DNA of 44,481 nucleotides from assembly GCA_023399465.1 (NCBI GenBank), contig JAEWPB010000023.1:1-44481 (forward strand). The letters run 5' to 3'. Under the pieces are notes generated by a model, which did not search any database, was not told the DNA's origin, and saw nothing but the letters and a program-made list of their open reading frames with translations. The number at the start of each line of letters is the position of its first letter. The first letter of the stretch is position 1. The DNA comes from Pseudomonadota bacterium (GTDB lineage Bacteria > Pseudomonadota > Alphaproteobacteria > Rhizobiales > Rhizobiaceae). A program made the translations under genes and the position numbers. Of this stretch, positions 1 through 8,660 are shown one piece after another.

Positions 1-30
1 GTGCAGGAGTTTGGAGCACTGGTGGCAGAA

Positions 31-54
31 CGCGGCGGGTGTCGTAACGCCGCG
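31..54 (-). terminator. possible terminator hairpin after the lipoprotein gene
   Basis: A perfect 7-bp inverted repeat (CGCGGCG at 31-37, CGCCGCG at 48-54, 10-base loop) lies just beyond the stop of the minus-strand lipoprotein gene. No clear T-run follows on the minus strand, so intrinsic termination is uncertain. Bases 1-30 hold nothing I recognise. Confidence 0.3.
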
Positions 55-67
55 CCTCGGAGCGCAA

Positions 68-472
68 TCAGCAACCCTTGCCGCCGGAGCCCCAGCGCAC
101 GACGTCCCGGGCAATCCGGGCGCCGACCGGTTCGTTCATCATCGGTCCGAATGCATCAAGCTTCGAGGGATTGCCTTCGGCCTGGACGACCAGCAGCGGT
201 CGTCCCTCGGGGCGGTTGCGATGCACCACGAGAATACGCGGGCGCCCGGAGAAGGAGTTGAGTTCGGGGGCCAGGCGATAGGCCTTGAATGCCGGGTCGC
301 CGGATTTGAACCAGCAGGCGTTGGCGCCAAGTGCGACTCGCTCCATCGTCGGCAATGCGGCCCGGTCGGCTGCGGGCGTTGCCTTCTCCGACGATTGGCA
401 GGCGGTAAGCAGGGAAGCTGCGGCCGCAAGGCCGGCAAGGACCGGGAGACGGTAAGCGGAGAGAAGGCCCAT
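68..472 (-). CDS. small putative lipoprotein, unknown function
   Basis: A 134-residue protein with a lipoprotein signal: a short basic N-terminus, a hydrophobic stretch at about residues 9-22 and the lipobox LTAC with Cys25 as the acylation site. The mature part has a WFKSGDPAF motif and ends in GGKGC; it looks like a small globular periplasmic or membrane-anchored domain. It starts 50 bases after purQ on the same strand and is probably co-transcribed with the purine genes, but nothing in it suggests a role in purine synthesis. I do not recognise a characterised family. The lipoprotein call is firm, the function unknown. Confidence 0.75.
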   Translation of the reverse strand: MGLLSAYRLPVLAGLAAAASLLTACQSSEKATPAADRAALPTMERVALGANACWFKSGDPAFKAYRLAPELNSFSGRPRILVVHRNRPEGRPLLVVQAEGNPSKLDAFGPMMNEPVGARIARDVVRWGSGGKGC

Positions 473-522
473 CGATGTTTCCTGAGTTGCGAACGCGTCG
501 AGAGCCTTCTATCCGGGGAAGG

Positions 523-1200
523 TTAAGCAGCGATGACTTCCAGCGCCGAAGCGAACAGGCCGCGGCCATCGGAGCCGCCGTGTGCCGCCTCGATGAGGTT
601 TTCCGGATGCGGCATCATGCCGAGCACGTTGCCCTTTGCATTGATGACGCCGGCGATGTCGTTGATCGAGCCGTTGGGGTTGGTGCCTTCGGCATAGCGG
701 AAGACGACCTGGCCGTTGCCCTCGATCGCGGCGAGCGTTTCCGCATCGGCGAAATAATTGCCGTCGTGATGGGCGATCGGGCAGCGGATGATCTGGCCCT
801 TGGCGTAGGCGCGGGTAAAGTCCGTCTCGGCGTTGACGACCTCGAGCTTGATCTCCTTGCAGACGAACTTGAGCGAGGCGTTGCGCATCAGGGCGCCGGG
901 CAGCATGCCGGCCTCGACGAGGATCTGGAAGCCGTTGCAGACGCCGAGAACCTTCACGCCCTGTTCGGCCCTGGCCTTGATGGCCTGCATCACCGGCATG
1001 CGGGCGGCAATCGCGCCGCAACGCAGGTAGTCGCCATAGGAAAAACCGCCGGGAATGACGATCAGGTCGACATCCGGGATTTCGGTTTCGGTCTGCCAGA
1101 TGGTGACCGGCGCCCGGCCGGAGATCTTGGTCAGCGCTGCGATCATGTCGCGGTCGCGATTGAGGCCGGGGAGTTGGACGACTGCTGATTTCATGTTCAA
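523..1200 (-). CDS. purQ: phosphoribosylformylglycinamidine synthase, glutaminase subunit PurQ
   Basis: Class I glutamine amidotransferase subunit of FGAM synthase. It releases ammonia from glutamine for PurL, the fourth step of IMP synthesis, in the cytoplasm. The 225 residues contain the nucleophile elbow LGVCNGFQ with Cys88 and the MMPHPE motif with His198 and Glu200, a complete catalytic triad; the oxyanion loop PGGFSYGDYLR lies near residues 50-60. Length is normal for the small PurQ that works with PurS and the short PurL. It is third in a purC-purS-purQ series, 121 bases after purS. Translation could also start two codons later (1194). purL is not in the window and may lie to the left. 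Confidence 0.97.
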   Translation of the reverse strand: MNMKSAVVQLPGLNRDRDMIAALTKISGRAPVTIWQTETEIPDVDLIVIPGGFSYGDYLRCGAIAARMPVMQAIKARAEQGVKVLGVCNGFQILVEAGMLPGALMRNASLKFVCKEIKLEVVNAETDFTRAYAKGQIIRCPIAHHDGNYFADAETLAAIEGNGQVVFRYAEGTNPNGSINDIAGVINAKGNVLGMMPHPENLIEAAHGGSDGRGLFASALEVIAA

Positions 1201-1228
1201 ACCTTGCTTTGGCTTCGGTCGGTTCTCT

Positions 1229-1316
1229 GAATGCGGGGCGGGCAGATGGTCTGCCCGCCATTCATGTCCTGTCGCGCGGCCGGCAATCGACGCTTCGGCG
1301 TCGCCGGGCCGCCGCG
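1229..1316. repeat. pair of large palindromes between purS and purQ (RIME-like)
   Basis: The 121-base gap between purS and purQ is filled by two long stem-loops. The first (1237-1259) has a perfect 10-bp stem, GGCGGGCAGA with TCTGCCCGCC, a 3-base loop and a further 4-bp outer stem (1229-1232 with 1260-1263). The second has a core CGACGC-TTCG-GCGTCG (1288-1303) and a bulged outer stem reaching 1273 and 1316. Two large palindromes in about 100 bases inside an operon is the architecture described for Rhizobium intergenic mosaic elements (RIME). I cannot confirm sequence identity to that family. Confidence 0.5.
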
Positions 1317-1321
1317 AGGCC

Positions 1322-1564
1322 TCAGGCGAGGGCGATGCTGTAGTTCTCGATCACCGTGTTGGCGAGGAGTTTCTCGCACATCGCCTTGAGGTCGGCTTCG
1401 GCCTTCGTCTTGTCGGTTCCCTCGAGTTCGAGATCGAACACCTTGCCCTGGCGGACATGGCCGACGCCTTCGAAGCCGAGGCTGTCGAGCGCGCCTTCGA
1501 TTGCCTTGCCCTGCGGATCGAGAACGCCGTTCTTCAGCGTTACGGTTACGCGTGCCTTGATCAC
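1322..1564 (-). CDS. purS: phosphoribosylformylglycinamidine synthase subunit PurS
   Basis: An 80-residue PurS, the small structural subunit that bridges PurL and PurQ in the three-part FGAM synthase. The sequence begins MIKARVTVTLKNGVLDPQG and contains the typical LDSLGFEGV-HVRQGK segment before a C-terminal helix ending NTVIENYSI. Length is standard. The start is 18 bases after the stop of purC, so the two are co-transcribed. Presence of PurS implies that this organism uses the short PurL rather than the large fused enzyme of enterobacteria. Confidence 0.96.
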   Translation of the reverse strand: MIKARVTVTLKNGVLDPQGKAIEGALDSLGFEGVGHVRQGKVFDLELEGTDKTKAEADLKAMCEKLLANTVIENYSIALA

Positions 1565-1582
1565 TTTCGACTTCCCTCGTGT

Positions 1583-2347
1583 TTACTTGACCAGTACCGG
1601 GCCGGTGCCGCGCACCGGCTCGTTCTCATTGATGATGCCGAGACGGCGAGCGACTTCCTGATAGGCTTCGAGCAGGCCGCCCATGTCGTGGCGGAAGCGG
1701 TCCTTGTCCATCTTCTGCTTGGTCTCGATGTCCCACAGACGGCAGGAATCCGGCGAGATCTCATCGGCGAGGATGATCCGCATCATGTCGCCTTCGAACA
1801 GGCGTCCGCACTCGATCTTGAAGTCGATGAGCTGGATGCCGACGCCGAGGAACAGGCCGGTCAGAAAGTCGTTGATACGGATGGCGAGTGCCATGATGTC
1901 GTCGAGTTCGGCCGGATTGGCCCAGCCGAATGCGGTGATGTGCTCTTCGGAAACCATCGGATCGTCGAGCGCATCGGACTTGTAGTAGAACTCGATGATC
2001 GAACGCGGCAGAACCACGCCTTCCTCGATGCCGAGGCGCTTGGCAAGCGAGCCGGCGGCGACATTGCGCACCACGATCTCGAGCGGAATCATTTCCACTT
2101 CCTTGATCAGCTGCTCGCGCATGTTGAGGCGGCGGATGAAATGGGTCGGAATGCCGATCTTGTTCAGGTGCGAATAGAGGTACTCGGAAATCCGGTTGTT
2201 GAGCACGCCCTTGCCGTCGATGATGTCGTGCTTCTTCTTGTTGAATGCGGTGGCGTCGTCCTTGAAGAACTGGATCAGCGTGCCGGGCTCGGGACCCTCA
2301 TAAAGGATCTTGGCCTTGCCCTCGTAGATACGGCGGCGACGGTTCAT
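1583..2347 (-). CDS. purC: phosphoribosylaminoimidazole-succinocarboxamide synthase (SAICAR synthetase)
   Basis: ATP-dependent ligation of aspartate to CAIR in purine synthesis, cytoplasmic. The 254-residue protein starts MNRRRRIYEGKAKILYEG, the usual N-terminal strand and phosphate-binding region, and has the two family signatures: LPRSIIEFYYKSDALDDP near the middle and LADEISPDSCRLWD toward the C-terminus. It is full length and the first gene of the purC-purS-purQ-lipoprotein series. The 230-base gap upstream, shared with the divergent zeta-inhibitor gene, must hold both promoters; no clear PUR operator was identified. Confidence 0.97.
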   Translation of the reverse strand: MNRRRRIYEGKAKILYEGPEPGTLIQFFKDDATAFNKKKHDIIDGKGVLNNRISEYLYSHLNKIGIPTHFIRRLNMREQLIKEVEMIPLEIVVRNVAAGSLAKRLGIEEGVVLPRSIIEFYYKSDALDDPMVSEEHITAFGWANPAELDDIMALAIRINDFLTGLFLGVGIQLIDFKIECGRLFEGDMMRIILADEISPDSCRLWDIETKQKMDKDRFRHDMGGLLEAYQEVARRLGIINENEPVRGTGPVLVK

Positions 2348-2577
2348 GATGATTTTTCTCTGTTGTTGGCGCCCTTGGGTAGCGCAAGTGGATCGATCTC
2401 TGCGCGCGTCCTTATCGGAAATCTTTCGTTTTCACAATGCACGACTGGCCTCGGGCAACGGATTCGCAGAATTGTGATTCGTTCAGCAATTGCAAACTTC
2501 ACATTGCACTTTTAGCAGGCTTTGGGTAATGGGCCAAATGCACCTGATTTGAATCACCGATATATGGAGATTGCCGT

Positions 2578-2892
2578 ATGAGTGGCATGAGCGATCGTGA
2601 AAAGGCGTTTGAAAACAAGTTTGCCCACGACCAGGAACTGAAGTTCAAGGCCGAGGCGCGCCGCAACAAGCTGCTCGGCCTCTGGGCTGCAGAACTCATC
2701 GGCAAGGAAGACGCTGCGGCCTACGCCAAGGAAGTGATCGCCGCCGATTTCGAAGAGGCTGGCGACGAGGACGTGTTCCGCAAAATTCGCAGCGATATCG
2801 ATGTGGCCGGTGTCGAACTCAGCGACGAAAAGATCCGCGCCAAGATGGTCGAGCTTCTCGCTGTCGCAGTCGACCAGATCCAGTCGGAATAG
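2578..2892 (+). CDS. F1-ATPase inhibitory zeta subunit (DUF1476 family)
   Basis: A 104-residue DUF1476 (PF07345) protein. In Paracoccus denitrificans this family is the zeta subunit, a natural inhibitor of the F1-ATPase whose N-terminal segment enters the catalytic interface. The conserved core is present: DREKAFENKFAHDQEL, then KAEARRNKLLGLWAAELIG, then an acidic four-helix C-terminal half. The start is supported by GGAG at 2565-2568. It is transcribed alone, divergent from purC, and followed by a bidirectional hairpin. Function follows from family knowledge; whether this copy inhibits or is a weaker homologue cannot be read from sequence. Confidence 0.92.
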   Translation: MSGMSDREKAFENKFAHDQELKFKAEARRNKLLGLWAAELIGKEDAAAYAKEVIAADFEEAGDEDVFRKIRSDIDVAGVELSDEKIRAKMVELLAVAVDQIQSE

Positions 2893-2918
2893 TTTTCCCC
2901 GGCATCAATGATTTTGAA

Positions 2919-2955
2919 AAGGGCCGCGCGGTTTTGACCGGGCGGTCTTTTCGTT
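2919..2955. terminator. bidirectional terminator between zeta subunit and GGDEF-EAL genes
   Basis: An imperfect GC-rich hairpin (GGCCGCGCGG paired with CCGGGCGGTC, one mismatch and one G-U) is flanked by TTTTCGTTT on the plus strand and TTTTC on the minus strand. It sits between two convergent genes. Confidence 0.65.
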
Positions 2956-2971
2956 TGCATCGATCCCCCGT

Positions 2972-5620
2972 CTATTCGCGGGCCATCTTCTGAAGCGTAT
3001 GCTGGAGCGTGCGGGCAGGGCTCTGGAACTGCCGCCAGCGCTGCTCCGCCACGAAGCCGGCAATGCTCTCGAACGGCATCGGCCGGGCGAGCGCGTAGCC
3101 CTGCAGGACATCGCAACCGAGTTCCCTGAGAATGCGGATATGGTCGGCCGTTTCGACCCCCTCGGCGACGACGGTGATGTCGAGCGACTTGCCCATCTCG
3201 ATGATCGCGCCGACCAGCTTGCGCTGCTCGCGCGATTGCGGAATGTCGCGCACCAGTTCCCGGTCGATCTTCAAGGTGTGCGGGGCGATCTGCAGCAGGC
3301 TGACGATCGAGGCGTGGCCGGTGCCGAAATCGTCGATCTCGATGTTGATGCCGCGACCACGGATATAGTTCAGATTGGCCATGACGATATCGTCGCAATC
3401 ATCGAGGAAGGTCGATTCCAGCAGCTCGAAGGAAAGCGTGCCCGGTCGATTGTCGATGCTGGCGAGTTTGCGGATCAATCCGGGATCGTAAAGCCGGTGT
3501 GACGATACGTTGACCGAGATCCGGGGGATGGCGACGCCGAGTGCGCCCCAGCGCTCGAAATCCTCCAGCGCCTGGTTCAGGATGATGCCGTCGATCGTGT
3601 CGACGACATCGAGATCCTCGGCCACGGAAAGGAAGGTATCGGGGGTGAGAATGCCCCTTCGCGGGTGCTTCCAGCGTGCCAGGGTTTCGACGCCGGCGAC
3701 ATCGAGGGTGCGCGCGCAGAACTGCAACTGGTAAACAGGAGCGAATTCACCGTGTTCGAGACCGTGAAGGATCTCGTCGGATATGCGCTTCGTGTGGATG
3801 ATGTGGTTCTGCGTGTCGAGCGAGAAGAACTCGTGGCGATTACGGCCGCGGCTCTTGGCGCGGTAGAGGGCGATGTCGGCATTGAGCAGCAATTGCTTGC
3901 CGTCGATGTCGGCGCCGCTGGCAAGGGCAATCCCGATGCTTGCGCCGACGCGACTGACCTGCCCCTCGCATTTCACCGGTTTGCACAGTTCGGCGATGAT
4001 GCGATCGGCGAGGCGGGCGATGTTATCCGTCGCGGTGCGAAGGTGCGAGACCACGACGAATTCGTCGCCGCCGATGCGTGCTACGAAGTCGTTCTTGCGG
4101 ATGGTGCCGAGCAGCGTCGCTGCGGCGTGTTTCAGCATAACGTCGCCGGCCTGGTGTCCGAGCGTGTCGTTGATCTGCTTGAAGCGATCGAGGTCGATGT
4201 GCAGCAGGGCGAGGCCGGTCCCGTCCTGTGCACACTCTTCGGCCAGTTGCTCCAGTCGTTCATCGAGATAGCGGCGGTTCGGAAGCCCGGTCAGGTAATC
4301 GTGCAGTGCATTGTGCTCGATGCGCGCCTTGGCCGCCTCGAGCTCGACATTGCGTGCCTCCGCCAGGCTTTTTGCCCTTTCGAGCTCGAGCCGGAGCGCG
4401 ATGTCGGCGGTCACGTCCCAATTGGCTCCGACGAGCTTCTTTTTGCCGCTGGAGTCGATGAATGCGGCCGTGCGTGCCCTGATATGGCGTATGGAACCGT
4501 CGCGACGCACGATGCGATACTCGTAGGCGAAGGTTTCCATATTTTCCAGATGGGCCGTGATCTCGGCCTGGACGCGCGCGATGTCATCGGGATGGACCAT
4601 CTTTTCCCAAATTTCCTCCGGCAGGGTCGACGGTTCGTCGTCGAGGCCGTAGATGGCCCTCAGCCGGTGGTCCCACTTGGTGATCTGGGTTTCGAGATCG
4701 ACTTCGTAGACGCCGATCTGGGATGTGTCCAAGGCGAGTGTAAGCCGCCGCGATACCTGTGCCAGCAGTTCCTCGGCGGCCTTGCGTTCGCTGATATCCG
4801 TGTCGGTGCCGATGACACGGGCCGGCCTGCCATCGGGAAAACGCTCAACGCAGGCGCCGCGGCATTCGATCCATATCCAGTGGCCGTCCTTGTGGCGCTC
4901 GCGATACTCGAAGATCGCGTATTCGGGATCCCCCTGGTTCTGCCTTTCGATCGCAAACTGCACGAAGTCGCGATCATCGGGATGGACCTTGTCGATCCAG
5001 TCGTCCAGCGCCGCGTCGATCTTCTCGTCCGGGGCGTAACCGCGAAGCGTCCGCCACTTGTCCGAATAGTAGAGCGTACCATTACGGAAGTCGTGGTCCC
5101 AGACGCCCTGGTTGGAACTGATGAGCGCGTGGTTCCAGCGGCTCTCTCGGGCCTGGAGAGCCTCGATCCCGCGGCTGAATTCCTCTATCTCGATCAACTG
5201 GAGTATATATCGGGCCAGGTGCGGCCCGGGCGTTGTGCTGAAGCCGGCGAGCAGGGGACGGCGATGGCCATCTCCATGCATGAACCAAAGGCGCGAACGC
5301 TGGGTCTGTGCTCCCGGGACATCAAGTTTTTCGAGGATTTCGTTGGCTTCCGGCCGATCCTCGCTCAAGAGAAGATCATCGAGCGCCATGATCGCCAGCG
5401 CGCCGGCGTCATATCCGAGCATTAGGCAAAAGGCATCGTTTGCCTGCAGGATGCGGCCATTCGCCGATAGCAGTGCCGCGGCGAAGGGAAGCATGTCAAG
5501 CAATTGCAGCGACGTCGCATCCTGGGAAGTCCGAATGATGCCTGTGTGACCGTTCGTAAGGCGTGATGACGTCAAATTCCGGGTGCTCGCGATTGGATCC
5601 GCTGTCCAGTCTGCGGGCAT
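2972..5620 (-). CDS. multi-PAS GGDEF-EAL protein (c-di-GMP turnover)
   Basis: A soluble 882-residue signalling protein with no membrane segment. Three PAS-like sensor domains (about 35-150, 160-280 and 290-410; the last two have PAC ends such as GTDTDISERKAAEELL) are followed by a coiled linker, a GGDEF domain with intact GGDEF at 517-521 and an inhibitory-site RKND at 508-511, then an EAL domain at about 620-865. The EAL signature reads ETL (645-647) but the catalytic glutamate is kept, as are Asn704, Glu735, DDFGTG (Asp763-Asp764), Lys784 and Glu820. Both the diguanylate cyclase and phosphodiesterase halves therefore look competent. Which dominates cannot be told from sequence. Transcribed singly, convergent with the zeta gene. 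Confidence 0.93.
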   Translation of the reverse strand: MPADWTADPIASTRNLTSSRLTNGHTGIIRTSQDATSLQLLDMLPFAAALLSANGRILQANDAFCLMLGYDAGALAIMALDDLLLSEDRPEANEILEKLDVPGAQTQRSRLWFMHGDGHRRPLLAGFSTTPGPHLARYILQLIEIEEFSRGIEALQARESRWNHALISSNQGVWDHDFRNGTLYYSDKWRTLRGYAPDEKIDAALDDWIDKVHPDDRDFVQFAIERQNQGDPEYAIFEYRERHKDGHWIWIECRGACVERFPDGRPARVIGTDTDISERKAAEELLAQVSRRLTLALDTSQIGVYEVDLETQITKWDHRLRAIYGLDDEPSTLPEEIWEKMVHPDDIARVQAEITAHLENMETFAYEYRIVRRDGSIRHIRARTAAFIDSSGKKKLVGANWDVTADIALRLELERAKSLAEARNVELEAAKARIEHNALHDYLTGLPNRRYLDERLEQLAEECAQDGTGLALLHIDLDRFKQINDTLGHQAGDVMLKHAAATLLGTIRKNDFVARIGGDEFVVVSHLRTATDNIARLADRIIAELCKPVKCEGQVSRVGASIGIALASGADIDGKQLLLNADIALYRAKSRGRNRHEFFSLDTQNHIIHTKRISDEILHGLEHGEFAPVYQLQFCARTLDVAGVETLARWKHPRRGILTPDTFLSVAEDLDVVDTIDGIILNQALEDFERWGALGVAIPRISVNVSSHRLYDPGLIRKLASIDNRPGTLSFELLESTFLDDCDDIVMANLNYIRGRGINIEIDDFGTGHASIVSLLQIAPHTLKIDRELVRDIPQSREQRKLVGAIIEMGKSLDITVVAEGVETADHIRILRELGCDVLQGYALARPMPFESIAGFVAEQRWRQFQSPARTLQHTLQKMARE

Positions 5621-5667
5621 ACTATTAAATTCGGATTAAACCGAACAATACTTCGGCAATGGTAGAA

Positions 5668-6222
5668 TTATGCCTTCAGCCGACCGAGGAACTGCGCGAA
5701 TACCATCGATCCTTCAGGCCATGGTCCGTGTCCCGATTCGGTATTGATGTGCCCGGACTCACCGGCATCGATCAGCAGCGAGCCCCAGGCATTGGCGATG
5801 TCGTCCGCATGCTCGTACGAGCCGAAGGGGTCGTTGCGGCTGGCAATGGTGATCGTGGGAAACGGCAGCGGATCGCGCGAATAAGGGCCGAAGGTCATCA
5901 GGTGCTTCGGGCGGATCGTCGGATTGGTGACGTCGGGGGGCGCCACGAAAAACGCACCGGCCACGGGCTTCTTGAAATGCGGAATGGCATGAACCGCGGT
6001 CGGTACGCCGAGAGAATGGGCGACAAGCACGACCGGACGGGAGGCCGAGTTGACCTCTTCGACCAGACGTTTGACCCAGTCTTCGCGCACCGGCTTTGCC
6101 CATTCGGCCTGCTCGACGCGGCGCGCCGTCGACAGCTTTGCCTGCCACCGGCTCTGCCAGTGATCGGGACCGGAATTGGTATAGCCGGGTACGATAAGGA
6201 TATCTGCATCTGAAGCTTTCAT
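5668..6222 (-). CDS. RBBP9/YdeN-family serine hydrolase
   Basis: A 184-residue alpha/beta hydrolase of the RBBP9/YdeN family (PF06821). The N-terminus has the signature ILIVPGYTNSGPDHWQSRW; the nucleophile elbow is VAHSLG, the acid is in SRNDPFGSYEHA and the histidine in ESGHGPWPEG, so the triad is complete. The start at 6222 (MKASDADIL) is chosen because the family begins just before the IVPGY strand; an upstream ATG at 6273 would add an unconserved tail. The substrate of the bacterial members is not established. It ends 47 bases from the start of the GGDEF-EAL gene on the same strand. Confidence 0.88.
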   Translation of the reverse strand: MKASDADILIVPGYTNSGPDHWQSRWQAKLSTARRVEQAEWAKPVREDWVKRLVEEVNSASRPVVLVAHSLGVPTAVHAIPHFKKPVAGAFFVAPPDVTNPTIRPKHLMTFGPYSRDPLPFPTITIASRNDPFGSYEHADDIANAWGSLLIDAGESGHINTESGHGPWPEGSMVFAQFLGRLKA

Positions 6223-6388
6223 GGTTCCGGATGTGTGTGGGCTCAGCCCTGAAGTCAAGAGGAAAGGCGACAAGGACTACCGATTTTGCTAGGATCATCG
6301 CTGCCGGTTACGGGTGCCCGTATTGGCTCCCTCGCGTCATGCGCGCGCCCCTGGCCGGATCAGAGGGGCTGGATGGAGGAGCGCAGCG

Positions 6389-7192
6389 ATGACGGCCTTT
6401 CACGTGATATCCGGCGCGGGCGAAGCCTTTCAGCGGCCGCTCGTATACAAGATTTCGGTAGCCGATGTTTTCGATGCCTTGCTGCTGGGGCTCGATGATT
6501 TTCGCGAAAAGCCCTCGCACTACGTGTTTCTCTGTCTGATGTATCCGGTTGCCGGCATCGTGCTGTTCGCCTGGAGTTCCGGTGCGAACATGCTGCCGCT
6601 GGTGTTTCCGATGATGTCGGGTTTCGCGCTTCTTGGGCCTATCGCGGCGATCGGCCTTTATGAAATCAGCCGGCGGCGCGAGCTCGGGCTGGATACCTCG
6701 TGGCAGCATGCGCTCGAGGTCCGGCATTCGCCGGCAATGCCGGCGATCGTTGCGGTCGGTGTCGTGCTGTTCATCCTGTTCATTGCCTGGCTGCTCACGG
6801 CGCAGGCGATCTACGTCCACTTTTTCGGGGACGTCACGCCGTCTTCGTTAAGCACCTTCCTGACGCAGGTGCTGACGACGCCGGCCGGCCACGCGATGAT
6901 GGTATGGGGTGATGTATCAGGATTCGTCTTCGCGGCAGTGGTGCTCGCCATGACTGTCGTCGCTTTCCCGATGCTTCTCGATCGCGATTGCGGCGCGGTT
7001 TCGGCCATAGACACGTCGATCCGTGCGACGGTGGCCAATCCCGTGCCGGTGGCGATCTGGGGCCTGATCGTCGCACTGATGCTGATCATCGGCATGCTGC
7101 CGTTCTTCGCCGGCCTCGCCGTGGTCCTGCCGATCCTCGGGCACTCCACCTGGCATCTCTATCGCAAGCTGGTCGCGCCGCAAGGGCGTTGA
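6389..7192 (+). CDS. DUF2189 integral membrane protein
   Basis: A 267-residue inner-membrane protein with about six hydrophobic segments, for instance YVFLCLMYPVAGIVLFAW near the N-terminus and a PVAIWGLIVALMLIIGMLPF segment near the C-terminus. The conserved opening (KISVADVFDALLLGLDDF) matches the DUF2189 family, whose role is unknown. The start at 6389 is preceded by GGAGGA at 6375-6380; an upstream in-frame ATG at 6314 gives an unlikely basic extension. Transcribed alone, convergent with purB. Confidence 0.88.
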   Translation: MTAFHVISGAGEAFQRPLVYKISVADVFDALLLGLDDFREKPSHYVFLCLMYPVAGIVLFAWSSGANMLPLVFPMMSGFALLGPIAAIGLYEISRRRELGLDTSWQHALEVRHSPAMPAIVAVGVVLFILFIAWLLTAQAIYVHFFGDVTPSSLSTFLTQVLTTPAGHAMMVWGDVSGFVFAAVVLAMTVVAFPMLLDRDCGAVSAIDTSIRATVANPVPVAIWGLIVALMLIIGMLPFFAGLAVVLPILGHSTWHLYRKLVAPQGR

Positions 7193-7235
7193 AGGCGTGG
7201 CTACGGCCGGAGGAGGAGCCCGCCCCAATGCAAAA

Positions 7236-7257
7236 GCAGCGCGGTTTCCCGCGCTGC
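7236..7257 (-). terminator. intrinsic terminator of purB
   Basis: A perfect 9-bp stem (GCAGCGCGG at 7236-7244 with CCGCGCTGC at 7249-7257), followed on the minus strand by TTTTG. It lies 31 bases past the purB stop. Confidence 0.8.
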
Positions 7258-7287
7258 CGTTTCGAAGACCGGTCTGAACGTCCCGGA

Positions 7288-8589
7288 TCAGCCGAAGACG
7301 CGCTTGAAGATCGTGTCAACGTGCTTGGTGTGGTAGCCAAGGTCGAACTTTTCGCGGATCGCCTCTTCCGACAGGGCGGCGCGCACCTCGGGGTCGGCCA
7401 GAAGCTCTTCGAGGAAGTCCTTGCCCTGTTCCCAGACCTTCATCGCATTGCGCTGGACAAGGCGGTAGGCGTCTTCGCGCGAAACCCCGGCTTGCGTAAG
7501 GGCAAGCAGGACGCGCTGGGAATGAACAAGACCGCGGAACTTGTTGAGGTTGTTCAACATGTTCTGTGGGTACACCACCAGCTTCTCGATGACGCCAGCC
7601 AGACGGTTCAAGGCGAAATCGAGGGTGATCGTGGTATCGGGGGCAATGCCGCGCTCGACGCTCGAGTGGCTGATGTCCCGCTCGTGCCACAGCGCGACGT
7701 TTTCCATGGCCGGAATGACCGACATGCGCACCAGACGGGCGAGGCCGGTCAGGTTCTCGGTGAGAACAGGATTGCGCTTGTGCGGCATGGCGGAGGAGCC
7801 CTTCTGGCCGGGCGAGAAGTATTCCTCGGCCTCGAGCACCTCGGTGCGCTGCATGTGGCGGATCTCGATCGCGACATTCTCGATCGACGAGCCGATGACG
7901 CCGAGCGTCGCGAAGAACATCGCATGGCGGTCGCGCGGGATCACCTGCGTCGAGACCGGCTCGGGCACGAGGCCGAGCTTCTCGCAGACATGTTCTTCAA
8001 CGCGCGGATCGATGTTGGCGAAGGTGCCGACGGCGCCGGAGATCGCCCCGGTCGCGATCTCGGCGCGGGCGGCGACGAGACGGGCGCGGTTGCGGTGCAT
8101 TTCGGCATAGAAGCGCGCGAAGGTCACGCCCATGGTGGTCGGTTCGGCGTGGATGCCGTGGCTGCGACCGATGCGGATCGTGTCCTTGTGCTCGAAGGCA
8201 CGGGTCTTCAGCGCGGCGAGGACGCGGTCCATGTCGGCCAGCAGGATGTCCGCGGCGCGCACCAACTGGATGTTGAGCGTGGTGTCGAGAACGTCCGACG
8301 AGGTCATGCCCTGATGCACGAAACGCGCGTCCGGACCGACGATTTCGGCAAGATGGGTGAGGAAGGCGATGACGTCATGCTTGGTGACGGCCTCGATCTC
8401 GTCGATGCGCGCTACGTCGAAAGTTGTCGCGCCGCCTTTTTCCCAGATCGTCTGGGCGGCGGATTTCGGGATGACGCCGAGTTCCGCCAGCGCGTCGCAG
8501 GCGTGCGCCTCGATTTCGAACCAGATGCGAAACTTCGTTTCGGGCGACCAGATGGAAACCATCTCGGGGCGGGAGTAACGGGGGATCAT
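7288..8589 (-). CDS. purB: adenylosuccinate lyase
   Basis: Cleaves SAICAR to AICAR and adenylosuccinate to AMP, acting twice in purine synthesis; cytoplasmic homotetramer. The 433-residue protein begins MIPRYSRPEMVSIWSPE and has the fumarase/aspartase superfamily signature GSSAMPHKRNP with the mobile catalytic-loop serine, and the TSSDVLDT and RSHGIHAEP segments that carry catalytic histidines. It is full length. It lies 71 bases after the small membrane-protein gene on the same strand, so it may belong to an rpe-DUF2259-membrane protein-purB transcript, and it is separate from the purC-S-Q locus. Confidence 0.97.
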   Translation of the reverse strand: MIPRYSRPEMVSIWSPETKFRIWFEIEAHACDALAELGVIPKSAAQTIWEKGGATTFDVARIDEIEAVTKHDVIAFLTHLAEIVGPDARFVHQGMTSSDVLDTTLNIQLVRAADILLADMDRVLAALKTRAFEHKDTIRIGRSHGIHAEPTTMGVTFARFYAEMHRNRARLVAARAEIATGAISGAVGTFANIDPRVEEHVCEKLGLVPEPVSTQVIPRDRHAMFFATLGVIGSSIENVAIEIRHMQRTEVLEAEEYFSPGQKGSSAMPHKRNPVLTENLTGLARLVRMSVIPAMENVALWHERDISHSSVERGIAPDTTITLDFALNRLAGVIEKLVVYPQNMLNNLNKFRGLVHSQRVLLALTQAGVSREDAYRLVQRNAMKVWEQGKDFLEELLADPEVRAALSEEAIREKFDLGYHTKHVDTIFKRVFG

Positions 8590-8660
8590 CGGTGTTCAGC
8601 TTTCTGAGAACTAGGGGATGGACGGGGCTCGCGCCCCTGTACCAGAGACCGCAGGCAATC

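Noticed and set aside
300..317. tRNA T-loop-like sequence (GGTTCAAATCC on the minus strand)
   Set aside because: It lies inside the lipoprotein gene and no cloverleaf can be built around it.
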